Of a stretch of DNA of 64,000 bases, positions 34,152 to 43,634 are shown one piece after another. Position 1 is the stretch's first letter; the number at the start of each line of letters is the position of its first letter. Source of the stretch: Poriferisodalis sp965208925 (lineage in GTDB: Bacteria > Actinomycetota > Acidimicrobiia > Acidimicrobiales > Poriferisodalaceae). The translations under genes were made by a program, and so were the position numbers. The stretch covers positions 930,001 through 994,000 of the forward strand of contig NZ_OZ242364.1 in NCBI RefSeq assembly GCF_965208925.1. Direction: 5' to 3'. Below the pieces are notes generated by a model. The model was not told the origin of the DNA and searched no databases. It was given only the letters and a program-made list of their open reading frames with translations.

Positions 34152-35095
34152 CGCAAAGCGTAGGAGCGCCGGAGCCAGGCCGCGGCAGCCCAGCCGCCAG
34201 CCGCCACCGCGGCCCCCGCGCCGAGCAGCGTGGCGTACTGGCGCTGGCGGGCATTGAGGTCATCCCAGGGCATCCCGACGTCGGCGATCACGAACGCCTG
34301 AGCGCTGCTGTAGCGGGGCTCCCAGCCCTCAGCCCGCAGCCGGTCATTGGCCACCACCCAGCTGTAGCGGGTGAAGGGGAGCAGCCCTTCGGGCGCCGCA
34401 TGGCCCACCCGGCGGGCCACGTAACGGTCGAGCCGCTTGGGCAAGGGCATGGGCAACCGGATCTTGGGGCGGGCCCCCAGCAGCGCCCGAAGCTCACCCG
34501 GCGACAGCCAGCCGTCGGGAGCCACGTTGAACACGCCCGACAGCCGGCGCTGTGTGGCCAGCACCACCGCCGAGGCCAGATCGTCGAGGTGCAGGAACTG
34601 CACCGGCGGATCGTCACTGCCCGTGCGGATCGGCGCCGCGGCCAGCATCGCCTCGCCGATCGGGCCGCCCAGGCCGCTCGACACCACGGGCGCCGGCCGC
34701 AGGATCGCCGCGGAGCGATCACCTTGATCGCACCACTCCAGCACCATCCGCTCAGCATCGGCATGATGCACGGCCCACGACGCCTCCAGGTTGGGGCGCA
34801 CCGGCAGATCCTCTGAGATCGGCGTCGGATGGTTCGGCCAGGCTCCGTACACGCTGGCGCTCGACACCATGGTCAGGTGTCGGACATCTGCCGCGGCCAG
34901 CACCCGCCGCAGCCGGTCGGAGGTCACCTCCCGGGTCAAGCGAAGGTGCACCAGCGCCTCGGCGCCGCCCAGGTCGTACTGACTGTCACCCTGATTGTCG
35001 ACGGTCAGATCGAGCACGTCGAACGACCGGGCCAGCCACTGCAGCACCCGGGCGCCGATCACGCCGCCCGCACCCGACACGGCAATCCGGCTCAT
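34148..35095 (-). CDS. NAD(P)-dependent epimerase/dehydratase-like SDR
   Basis: 315 residues from MSRIAVSGAGGVIGARVLQW; an ATG six codons upstream is weaker. Rossmann motif SGAGGVIGA, a VSSASVYG strand with the usual Ser and the Tyr of the extended SDR (normally YxxxK; here the Lys is not obvious), and the downstream substrate domain HLDDLASAVVLATQ and GVFNVAPDGWLSP. Similar proteins act on nucleotide sugars. A C-terminal hydrophobic stretch (YATLLGAGAAVAAGGWAAAA) may attach it to the membrane. Coupled to moaE. Confidence 0.75.
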   Translation of the reverse strand: MSRIAVSGAGGVIGARVLQWLARSFDVLDLTVDNQGDSQYDLGGAEALVHLRLTREVTSDRLRRVLAAADVRHLTMVSSASVYGAWPNHPTPISEDLPVRPNLEASWAVHHADAERMVLEWCDQGDRSAAILRPAPVVSSGLGGPIGEAMLAAAPIRTGSDDPPVQFLHLDDLASAVVLATQRRLSGVFNVAPDGWLSPGELRALLGARPKIRLPMPLPKRLDRYVARRVGHAAPEGLLPFTRYSWVVANDRLRAEGWEPRYSSAQAFVIADVGMPWDDLNARQRQYATLLGAGAAVAAGGWAAAAWLRRSYALR

Positions 35096-35147
35096 CTCCC
35101 TACCATGCCTCACTCATGACCCTGCCCCCGGTCACTTTGACTCGCCG

Positions 35148-35153
35148 TACGAT
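35148..35153 (+). promoter_or_regulatory. -10 element TACGAT for leaderless DUF2342 gene
   Basis: Six nucleotides before the GTG at 35160; defines this start. Confidence 0.5.
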
Positions 35154-35159
35154 GCCGTT

Positions 35160-36287
35160 GTGGCCGACGATGACGATCCGTTCAAGGGCATCCCGTTCCT
35201 CGGCGACATCGCATCGATCCTGGGCGGCAACGAGGAGCAGCTCTGGGAGGGCGCCCGCCAGGCCGCTAACCAGCTCGCCACCGGCGGAAAGCCCGAGCAC
35301 AACGTCGACCCGGTAGAGCGGCACCGCCTCAGCGAGATCAGCCGCGTGGCAGAGCTGCATGTGGCACATGTCACCGGCCTGCAGGTCGCACCGCACCTTG
35401 AACCGGTCACCCGCTCGGGCTGGGCCACCAGCGCCCTCGAGACCATCCGCCCGCTCATGGACCGGCTGTCGGAACGCTTGCGTGACGACCCGGCAGGCAG
35501 CGGCGCACAGGATCCTTTCGCCGGCCTGCTGGCCATGATGAGCCCCATGACCGTGGCGATGACCGCCGGCATGATGGCCGGCCAACTCGCCACCAGCGCA
35601 TTCGGCAACTCGGACCTCATGATCCCTCGGGAACATGTGCACATCGTGACCGCCAACATTGCGGAGTTCGCCAATGAATGGAGCCTCGACGTCGATGACG
35701 TGATGCTGTGGGTCGCCATCCGGGAGCACACCACGCACGCGGTGCTGTCGGTACCCGAAGTTCGTGCCGAGTTGCACTCGCTGCTGTTGGGACATATCGA
35801 CGGCTTCCGCCGCGGCGACCCCATGAATCTCGACCTGGAGCTGCCGTCACCTGACGACGTCGGCGACCCCCAGCAGCTCCAGGCGCAGCTCGGCGAACAG
35901 CTCCAGCGCATCTTCGGCAATCCCGAACTGCTGCTCGGCGTGACCAGGGACGAGGGCCAAAGTCATCTCGAGACGCTGATCTGCGTGGTCACCGCCTACG
36001 TCGACGACGTGGTGGCCCAGGCCGGCCCCCGCCTGATCGGCGGATTCGGTGCGCTCAGCGAGGCCGTCCGCCGCCAAGTCAGGGGCGCCGACTACGCCGA
36101 TCGGCTGCTGGGCGTTCGGCTGACCGCCGAGGCACGCGAGCGGGGCGACAGCTTCATTGCCGGCGTGATCGAACGAGCCGGCCGCGAGGGGCTGGCCCGC
36201 CTCTTCGAGCCCGGCGGGCTGCCGACGCCGAACGAGCTCGTCGCACCGGGCCTCTGGCTCGCCCGCCTCGACCTGCCGCTGGACTAG
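35160..36287 (+). CDS. Zincin-like metalloprotease/hydrolase, DUF2342 family
   Basis: 375 residues from the GTG at 35160 (VADDDDPFKGIPFLGDIASI). Family features: AELHVAHVTGL, PVTRSGWATSALETIRPLMD, a Met/Gly-rich helix (MMSPMTVAMTAGMMAGQLAT), then VAIREHTTHAVLSVPEVRAEL, the zincin-like E-x-x-H helix, and DRLLGVRLTAEARERGDSFI. Widespread in Actinobacteria, sometimes linked to coenzyme F420 genes; biochemical role not established. Complete, with a C-terminal extension APGLWLARLDLP. Confidence 0.8.
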   Translation: MADDDDPFKGIPFLGDIASILGGNEEQLWEGARQAANQLATGGKPEHNVDPVERHRLSEISRVAELHVAHVTGLQVAPHLEPVTRSGWATSALETIRPLMDRLSERLRDDPAGSGAQDPFAGLLAMMSPMTVAMTAGMMAGQLATSAFGNSDLMIPREHVHIVTANIAEFANEWSLDVDDVMLWVAIREHTTHAVLSVPEVRAELHSLLLGHIDGFRRGDPMNLDLELPSPDDVGDPQQLQAQLGEQLQRIFGNPELLLGVTRDEGQSHLETLICVVTAYVDDVVAQAGPRLIGGFGALSEAVRRQVRGADYADRLLGVRLTAEARERGDSFIAGVIERAGREGLARLFEPGGLPTPNELVAPGLWLARLDLPLD

Positions 36288-36304
36288 CTGGACATCTGGC
36301 TCGG

Positions 36305-37924
36305 TCAGCTCCTGCGCTGCCGGCGGCTACGAAAGACTCGAGTACGCACGCGGGTGGCGATGATCTCCGACGGCGGACGCCGGCCCCGCGCCAGCGCCCA
36401 CAGCCCGCCCGCATACAGCACCACCGCAACAAGGCCGGCAATGCCCAGCAGCATCACCCCGGCCCGCAGCGGCAGGATGCCGCTGGGCGCTGCCACCGGC
36501 ACCAGCCCGCCGACCACCCACAGCAGCTGGAACCGAGTCTCGAAACGGGCAAACGTGCGCCCCCGGTCCGCGGGCACCTCGTCGCGCTGCACGATCGCGT
36601 CGAAGCACAGCTTCCCCAGCGCCGACAAGAGGCCCATCACCATGGCCAGCACCAGCACCGAGAAGCGGTCGGGCGCCGTCACCACATAGAACGACACGAC
36701 GGCCGCCAGCAGCAGCGCGCTGGCCAGCAGCACCTCCTCACGGACGCGGCGTCTCAGCCACGGCGCACCCACGGCGCCGATCAACTGACCGACAGCGCTG
36801 GCAGTGAACATGAAGCCGAACCACCACGGCGCCGCGTCATCGGTGCGCAGCCAGAACGCGATCAGGAACAGCGTGAAGCCGGTCATGGCCCGTACGACGC
36901 CCATGGCCGAGCCGGCCAGCAGCATCGCCCCCCGCCGGGTTGTCGCTGGACGAGACGGCGGCCGGGAGACAAGGCCCGGCTCACCGAGACTGGGCGCACC
37001 GAGACTGGGCCCGCCGAGGCTTGGCTCAGTGAAGCCGGGCTCATCGAAACTGGGCTCATCGAAACTGGGCCCGCCGAGGCTTGGCTCAGTGAAACTGGGC
37101 TCATCGAAACTGGGCCCGCCGAATCCCGGCTCATCGACAGGGCCCCTGGGCGGATCAACCCACGGACCGGTGTAGTTGTCGGACGGGCGTCGCCAGCGCT
37201 CAGCTGGCAGCCCCGGCGAGCCCGGCGGTGGACTTGCCAGCGGCTGACTCAGCGACGAACCTGCCGACGGCGAGCCCGGCGGCGGACTTGACGGCGGCGG
37301 ACTTGCCAGCGGCTGACTTGCCGACGGAGGCATCGGCACGCTCCGAGGCCGCACGACGGTGCGAGGCAGCCGCCTCGCCGGGAACGTCATCAGCACGAAC
37401 ACCACCGCAGCCAGCACCAGCACCCAGCGCGACGAGGCCAAGCTCAACAGCACACCCGGCCCTGCCGCCAGCGCACCGCCCAGGCCGCTCAGCAGCATCA
37501 GCTTCGAATTGGCCTCCACCAGGTCGCGCTCCTCGCGCACCAGCCCCGGCACCACAGCACTCTTGGCCACGTGGTACGTCTTGCCCGCCACCAGCGCACC
37601 GAACGCCTCGGGAAACAGCAGCAGCGAGTCGAGGTGCCGCACCATCAGGAGCGCCAGGACCGCCCGGGCGATGCCCGCCCAGATGATCATCCCCCGCCGC
37701 CCGCCACGGGCACGATCCACCAGCGGCCCGATCAGCGGCCCCACCACCGCGAACGGCGCCATCGTCACCAGCAGGTACAGCGCCACCTTGGGCCGGGCCG
37801 CCGCAGGATCCAGGTTGAAGAACAGCGACCCGGCCAAGGCAATCGCAATCAGCGCATCGCCGGCAGCAGACAGCAGATGCGTGCGGGCAAGCCACGTGAA
37901 CGGCTGCATCAGCCGCTGCCCCAA
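36305..37924 (-). CDS. MFS transporter with repeat-rich central loop
   Basis: 539 residues. Twelve hydrophobic segments are predicted in two halves (YLLVTMAPFAVVGPLIGPLV with DRARGGRR, the typical MFS loop 2-3 motif; second half FTLFLIAFWLRTD, VLVLAMVMGLLSALGK). Between them lies a loop of about 130 residues made of Ser/Pro units (LASPPPSSPPPGS) and repeats GGPSFDEPSFTEPSL, absent in ordinary MFS proteins. Related transporters export small molecules. Substrate unknown. Confidence 0.8.
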   Translation of the reverse strand: MGQRLMQPFTWLARTHLLSAAGDALIAIALAGSLFFNLDPAAARPKVALYLLVTMAPFAVVGPLIGPLVDRARGGRRGMIIWAGIARAVLALLMVRHLDSLLLFPEAFGALVAGKTYHVAKSAVVPGLVREERDLVEANSKLMLLSGLGGALAAGPGVLLSLASSRWVLVLAAVVFVLMTFPARRLPRTVVRPRSVPMPPSASQPLASPPPSSPPPGSPSAGSSLSQPLASPPPGSPGLPAERWRRPSDNYTGPWVDPPRGPVDEPGFGGPSFDEPSFTEPSLGGPSFDEPSFDEPGFTEPSLGGPSLGAPSLGEPGLVSRPPSRPATTRRGAMLLAGSAMGVVRAMTGFTLFLIAFWLRTDDAAPWWFGFMFTASAVGQLIGAVGAPWLRRRVREEVLLASALLLAAVVSFYVVTAPDRFSVLVLAMVMGLLSALGKLCFDAIVQRDEVPADRGRTFARFETRFQLLWVVGGLVPVAAPSGILPLRAGVMLLGIAGLVAVVLYAGGLWALARGRRPPSEIIATRVRTRVFRSRRQRRS

Positions 37925-38007
37925 GTCATCAGCACCATTGTGCGCCCTCGATGTGACAAGCCGGCTGTGCGTCGTTCAGCAAACAGGGCCAGTCCGCGGC
38001 ATACGCG

Positions 38008-38727
38008 TCAAGCAGCAGGCGACGACGCCCGCTCGTAGCGGTAACCCAGTCCACGAATGGTGGTAATGCGCGTCGGGCTCGACGGATCGTCCTCGATCTT
38101 GGCCCGCAGCCGCTTGACGTGGACATCGATCGTCTTGGTCTCGCCCACGTAGTCGTAGCCCCACACGTCCTGCATGAGGCTGTCACGGGTCACCACCCGG
38201 CCGGCATGCGCCAGCAGGTACGCCAGCAGCTCGAACTCCTTCAGCGCCAGCGACACCAGCTCACCGCGCACCCGCAGCTCATGCCGGTCGATGTCGAGCA
38301 CGACGTCGCCCTCGATCAGCTGCGGTTGCGGCAGCAGTTCCGAAGGCTGCGACGCCGACGATTGATCCGACGCACGCCGCAGCACCGCCCGCATGCGGGC
38401 CACCAGCTCACGCATGCGGTACGGCTTGGCCACGTAGTCGTCGGCGCCCACCTCCAAGCCCACCACGGCGTCGATCTCCTCGGCCCGGGCAGTCACCATG
38501 ATCAGCGGCACCCGCGACTGCTTGCGAATCTCCCGGCACACGTCGAGGCCGGACATGCCGGGCAGCATCACGTCGAGCAGCACCAGATCGGGCTCCGACG
38601 CGCTGATCTCAGCCAGCGCCGCCCGGCCGTCTGCCGCCGTGCGCACCTCGAAGCCCTCGCGCCGCAAGCCCACCGAGAGCGCCTCGGTGAACGACGGCTC
38701 GTCGTCGACCACCAGCACCGATGTCAT
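38008..38727 (-). CDS. OmpR/PhoB-type response regulator of the phosphate operon
   Basis: 239 residues from the ATG at 38727, which overlaps the kinase stop (ATGA); an ATG at 38742 is less likely. Receiver with DDE, the phosphorylated Asp in VLLDVMLPGMSG, Thr in MVTARAE and Lys in VAKPYRM. Winged helix: LALKEFELLAYLLAHAGRVV, QDVWGYDYVGETKTIDVHVK, RLRAKIEDDP, TIRGLGYRYE. Corresponds to PhoP/RegX3 in other actinobacteria and should bind the GTTCAC repeats before pstS. Confidence 0.92.
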   Translation of the reverse strand: MTSVLVVDDEPSFTEALSVGLRREGFEVRTAADGRAALAEISASEPDLVLLDVMLPGMSGLDVCREIRKQSRVPLIMVTARAEEIDAVVGLEVGADDYVAKPYRMRELVARMRAVLRRASDQSSASQPSELLPQPQLIEGDVVLDIDRHELRVRGELVSLALKEFELLAYLLAHAGRVVTRDSLMQDVWGYDYVGETKTIDVHVKRLRAKIEDDPSSPTRITTIRGLGYRYERASSPAA

Positions 38728-40088
38728 GGGCTCGCCTGACATGCAGGGAACCTGAGCGTGAACGTGGTGCCGACGCCCTCGCGTGAGTGCAGCATCACCT
38801 CGCCGCCGTGGTTCGCAACGACGTGGCGCACGATGCTGAGGCCCAAGCCGGTGCCGCCGGTGGCACGGGCCCGTGCCTTGTCGACCCGGTAGAACCGCTC
38901 GAAGACCCGCTCGGTCTCATCGGCGGGAATGCCGATGCCCTCATCGGCGACCACGATGTCCACCCACGCCCCGTTCGACGGGCCGGAAGGCGGATCCGCG
39001 GGCACGGGCATCTCAGACAGCCCGATATGGGCAACCGGCGCGTCCGCCCCCGCCAACGCATCAGACGGCGCGCGGTCATCCCCGCTGGAGGGCGCCACGC
39101 TCAGCCGCACCTCCGAGCCGGGGTCGCTGTACTTGATGGCATTGTCGACCAGGTTCCCGACGGCCCGCAGCAACTGGCCCCGGTCGGCATGCAGCACGAT
39201 CGCCGAGTCATCCGACTCAACCGGCCGCACCAACTCCACTTCATGCTTGCGAGCGTGCTCGGAATACTGGTGCGCCACCTCGCACAGCAGCGGCACCACC
39301 GGCACCGACTCCTGCGCCATGGTGCCCTCGAGCTCCACCCGGCTCAGCTCCAGCAGGTCGTCGATGATGTGGCTCACCCGATCGGCCTCGGCCCCGATCC
39401 GGTCGACCAGCCGGGTGCGCACCGCAGCGTCATCCTCTTCGGCCAGCGTCTCCGACAGCAGCGCAATGGCACCCACCGGCGTGCGCAGTTCATGGCTCAG
39501 GTTGGCCACGAAGTCTCGCCGCACTTCATCCACCCGCACACCGTCGGTGCGATCGGCAATCACCGCCACAGCCCCCAGCGCATGGCTGTCGCTCGCAACC
39601 GGATGCCCGCTGATCTCGATCACCCGCGGCGGCGGCCCCGTCAGCTTCACCGTGCGGGAACGAGCCTGCCCCTCCTGCGCCGACTCCAGCAGCTGCGTCA
39701 CACCCGCACCCACCAGCGCCATCGCATCACGAGCCGACATCATCTCGTCGGCCAGCGCATTGCTGGCACACACCGCGCCGTCCTCGTCCACCAGCACCAC
39801 GCCCACCGCCAGCTCGTTCATCGCCAACTGCCAGCGGGCCCGGTCCCGCTCGGCCAGGTTGGCCGTCATGGCCGCCGTGGTGGCAATCGACTCCAGGTAG
39901 GTGATCCAGTCGTCCAGGCTGTTGTGGTCCAGCCGCGCCTCACCCGGCCGGCGCTCCTCGCCTTCCCCGGCAAACCGGTGCACCACACGCCCCAGCCGCT
40001 CCGCGGCCGAACTGCGCCCCCGCACCAGCAGCAGCAGCACAACCAACGCAACTGCCAGTGCGGCCGCCACCGCCACCAGCGCGATCAA
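38724..40088 (-). CDS. PhoR/SenX3-type sensor histidine kinase
   Basis: 454 residues from a TTG at 40088 that overlaps the phoU stop (TTGA). One N-terminal membrane helix (LIALVAVAAALAVALVVLLL), a PAS-like domain (WQLAMNELAVGVVLVDEDGA, VIEISGHPV), the H box FVANLSHELRTPVGAIALL, N box VGNLVDNAIKYS, G1 VADEGIGIP and G2 GGTGLGLSIV. There is no large extracellular sensor, as in PhoR/SenX3 proteins that read phosphate through PstSCAB and PhoU. Confidence 0.92.
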   Translation of the reverse strand: MIALVAVAAALAVALVVLLLLVRGRSSAAERLGRVVHRFAGEGEERRPGEARLDHNSLDDWITYLESIATTAAMTANLAERDRARWQLAMNELAVGVVLVDEDGAVCASNALADEMMSARDAMALVGAGVTQLLESAQEGQARSRTVKLTGPPPRVIEISGHPVASDSHALGAVAVIADRTDGVRVDEVRRDFVANLSHELRTPVGAIALLSETLAEEDDAAVRTRLVDRIGAEADRVSHIIDDLLELSRVELEGTMAQESVPVVPLLCEVAHQYSEHARKHEVELVRPVESDDSAIVLHADRGQLLRAVGNLVDNAIKYSDPGSEVRLSVAPSSGDDRAPSDALAGADAPVAHIGLSEMPVPADPPSGPSNGAWVDIVVADEGIGIPADETERVFERFYRVDKARARATGGTGLGLSIVRHVVANHGGEVMLHSREGVGTTFTLRFPACQASP

Positions 40089-40792
40089 CAATCGTCCTGC
40101 TCCCTCCGGGCACGGGCCCGGTTCGCGCCCAGATGCTCGGGCAGCTCGCCGGTCACCAGGAACTCGACACGCTCGGCCACGTTCACCGCGTGATCGCCGA
40201 TCCGCTCGTAGAAGCGGCCCACCACCGCGAGCTGCACCGCGTGCTGGATGATGATGTTGCCGAGCTCGTGCGACTCGAACACCGCCACGATGTAGGTGTT
40301 GTGCAGGTCGTCGAGCACGTCGTCCATGTCGTTGAGCACCGACGCCAGGCCGGCGTCGCGCTCGGCATAGGCGTCCATGGCCTTGGCCGTCAGCTTCACC
40401 GCCTGCTCGCGCATGCGGTCGATCAGCCCCCGCACCCGGGGCTCCAGCTCCACCCCGTGCAGACGGGCCACCGCCTTGGCGATGTTGGTGACCAGGTCGC
40501 CGCTGCGCTCGATCTCGGAGATCATCCGCAGATCGGTCAGGATCGTGCGCAGGTCGACCGCCACCGGCTGCTGCAGCGCCAATAGCTGCACGCACTTCTC
40601 CTCGGCTTCGAGGCTCAGCAGGTCGAGCTCGTCGTCGGCGGCGATGATCTGATCGGCGCCGCCGATGTCGCCGGCGAGCAGCGCTGCGGTCACCGCCGAG
40701 ATCCCCTCGGCCACCATGCCGCCCATCTGGACGAGATCCGCACGAACCTCGTCCATCAGCTGATGGAACTCGGTCCGTACTTCTTCGGTCAT
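40085..40792 (-). CDS. phoU: Phosphate signalling protein PhoU
   Basis: 235 residues in two three-helix PhoU domains (RTEFHQLMDEVRADLVQMGG, MISEIERSGDLVTNIAKAVA; repeated as LNDMDDVLDDLHN, FYERIGDHAVNVAERVEFLV). The D-x-x-x-N/E-R/E-R-x-x-D metal-binding motifs are present in both halves. PhoU links Pst transport to the kinase and keeps the regulon off when phosphate is plentiful. Next in the operon after pstB (19 nt); its TGA overlaps the TTG of the kinase. Confidence 0.95.
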   Translation of the reverse strand: MTEEVRTEFHQLMDEVRADLVQMGGMVAEGISAVTAALLAGDIGGADQIIAADDELDLLSLEAEEKCVQLLALQQPVAVDLRTILTDLRMISEIERSGDLVTNIAKAVARLHGVELEPRVRGLIDRMREQAVKLTAKAMDAYAERDAGLASVLNDMDDVLDDLHNTYIVAVFESHELGNIIIQHAVQLAVVGRFYERIGDHAVNVAERVEFLVTGELPEHLGANRARARREQDDC

Positions 40793-40811
40793 GTCAGCAG
40801 TGTGGCGTAAA

Positions 40812-41714
<903 letters not shown>

Positions 41715-41718
41715 TGTC

Positions 41719-42648
41719 TCACCATTGCTTCTCGAATCGGTTGCGCAGATAGATGGCCAATCCGTTCACGGCCAGCACCAGCACCAGGATGACGACGCTG
41801 GCTGCGGCCGCGTTCACCCCCCAGTCGGCGCCGGGCAGGCGTGCGAAGTTGAAGATCAGCACGGGCAGCGCGGTGTAGGGGCCGGTGAAGGTCTCCAGCA
41901 TGTTGGCGTCGCCGAAGCTGATGAAGCCCGTGGCGGCACCCACCAGGATCAGGGGCGCCGCCTCGCCGAGGGCGCGCGCCAGCGCCAGCACCGTTCCGGT
42001 GAGGATCGTGGACACCGCAGCAGGCAGGACCTGGCGTGAGAGCACCTCCCACTTGGTGGCCCCCACACCGTAGGCGGCCTCGCGCAGCGAATCGGGCACG
42101 GCCTTGAGCGCCTCCACCGAGGTGATGACGATGATCGGCAGCACCAACGCCGCCAGCGTCATGCCGCCTGCGATCACCGTCGCGCCCTTGGAGAAGTCCT
42201 CCAGCGCCTTGACGAACACCACCAGCCCGAGCAAGCCGTACACGATCGAGGGCACGCCCGCCAGGTTGCGGATGTTCAGCTCGACGATGCGGGCGAAGCG
42301 GGAGTCCTGGGCGTACTCGACGAGGTAGATGGCGGTGGCGACGCCGATCGGCACGGCGAACACACCCGTGACCAGCGCCACCTGCAGGCTGCCGATGATG
42401 CCCTGCCAGACGCCCGCCTCGGCAGCCGAGCGCTGCGAGAAACCGTGGGTCAGGAAGTACCAGAGATTGCCCGACAACACATCCCAGCCGTCCACGATCA
42501 TGACGCCGAGCAGCACGGCCAGGAAGCCCGTCGCGAACACGGTGGCGCCGATGAGCAGCCACTTGAAGACGGCGCCGCCCACGTCGGCCCCGGGGCGGCG
42601 ATGCAGCGCATGACTGGTGGCGATGGCGGCGGGCGAGGTCAGCAACAT
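41719..42648 (-). CDS. pstA: Phosphate ABC transporter permease PstA
   Basis: 309 residues with six membrane helices (KWLLIGATVFATGFLAVLLG onward). The permease coupling loop for PstB is EAAYGVGATKWEVLSRQVLP. FAVPIGVATAIYLVEYAQ is the conserved PstA/PstC helix 2 region. Its first base overlaps the last base of the pstC stop (TGATG), so the two are coupled. Confidence 0.95.
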   Translation of the reverse strand: MLLTSPAAIATSHALHRRPGADVGGAVFKWLLIGATVFATGFLAVLLGVMIVDGWDVLSGNLWYFLTHGFSQRSAAEAGVWQGIIGSLQVALVTGVFAVPIGVATAIYLVEYAQDSRFARIVELNIRNLAGVPSIVYGLLGLVVFVKALEDFSKGATVIAGGMTLAALVLPIIVITSVEALKAVPDSLREAAYGVGATKWEVLSRQVLPAAVSTILTGTVLALARALGEAAPLILVGAATGFISFGDANMLETFTGPYTALPVLIFNFARLPGADWGVNAAAASVVILVLVLAVNGLAIYLRNRFEKQW

Positions 42649-43574
42649 CAGTACCTGTTCTGCAGCCGGCGAACGATCACGTCGCCCGCCATGTTGAGCA
42701 CCAGCGTCATGGCGAACAGCAGGGCGCCGAGGAAGTAGAGGCTCTGGAACGCCAGGTTGTTGCCGGCCACCTGGTCGGTGCCCAGGCCCAGCGCCGCCAT
42801 GGCGGAGGTGAGGGTGCCGCCGGACTCGAACAGCGACAGGTTGAACAGCGATGTGTCACCGCCGCCCGACGCAATCGTCACCACCATGGTCTCGCCGATG
42901 GCCCGGCTGAAGCCGACGATGGTGGCGGCCATGAGGCCCGACATCGCCGCCGGCAGCACGACTCGGATGGAAGTGGTGACCCTGCGGGCGCCGAGGCCGG
43001 CCGAGGCCTCTCGCAGCGCCGCCGGGACCGCCCGCAAGGCGTCTTCGGAGATGGAGGCGATGAGGGGGATGACCAGCAGGCCCACCGCGATGCCCGCCGC
43101 CAGCTTGTTGAAGAAGTTGATCTCGCTGAAGAAGTTGGTGAGGATCGACGGGGTGATGAAGCTGATGGCGAATACGCCGAGCACGACGCTGGGCACGCTG
43201 GCCAGCAGCTCGAGCGTGGGCTTCATCACCCTGCGCACCCTCGGGTGCGCGTACTCGGACAGGTAGATCGCCGCTCCGAAGCCCGACGGCACCGCCACCG
43301 CCATGGCGATCACCGAGATCTGCACCGAGTTCACCAGCAGGGTGGTGAGGTCGAACAGGCCCCGGCGGGGGAACCAGCCGATGTCGGTCAGCCTGGTGAG
43401 CTCGACCTGGCTGATGAACGTCCACGCCCCCGAGGCCACCGTCCAGATGATCAGCGCGCTGACCAGCACGGTGACCGTCGCTGCGGTCATGAACAGCCAG
43501 CGGACGGTGTGCGAGCGCACCCGACGCATACGCGAGGTCTGCAGGTCGGCAGCGGTCAGCTGGTCTTGTGTCAT
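42648..43574 (-). CDS. pstC: Phosphate ABC transporter permease PstC
   Basis: 308 residues, six membrane helices (LFMTAATVTVLVSALIIWTV first). Coupling loop REASAGLGARRVTTSIRVVL; conserved VPSGFGAAIYLSEYAHPRVR. Forms the membrane channel with PstA. The start lies in the last unit of a short tandem repeat that begins in the end of pstS. Confidence 0.95.
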   Translation of the reverse strand: MTQDQLTAADLQTSRMRRVRSHTVRWLFMTAATVTVLVSALIIWTVASGAWTFISQVELTRLTDIGWFPRRGLFDLTTLLVNSVQISVIAMAVAVPSGFGAAIYLSEYAHPRVRRVMKPTLELLASVPSVVLGVFAISFITPSILTNFFSEINFFNKLAAGIAVGLLVIPLIASISEDALRAVPAALREASAGLGARRVTTSIRVVLPAAMSGLMAATIVGFSRAIGETMVVTIASGGGDTSLFNLSLFESGGTLTSAMAALGLGTDQVAGNNLAFQSLYFLGALLFAMTLVLNMAGDVIVRRLQNRY

Positions 43575-43634
43575 CAGAGCGTGTTGCTCATCAGAACGTC
43601 CTGCCCGTCAAAACGTCTTGCCCATCAGAACGTC
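43569..43634 (-). repeat. Short tandem repeat spanning pstS end and pstC start
   Basis: On the minus strand about four 17-19-nt units of the form ACGTTCTGATGGGCAAG follow each other. The first contains the pstS stop (TTC TGA) and the last supplies the pstC start (CTG ATG ACA). Only 50 nt separate the two genes. Confidence 0.65.
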
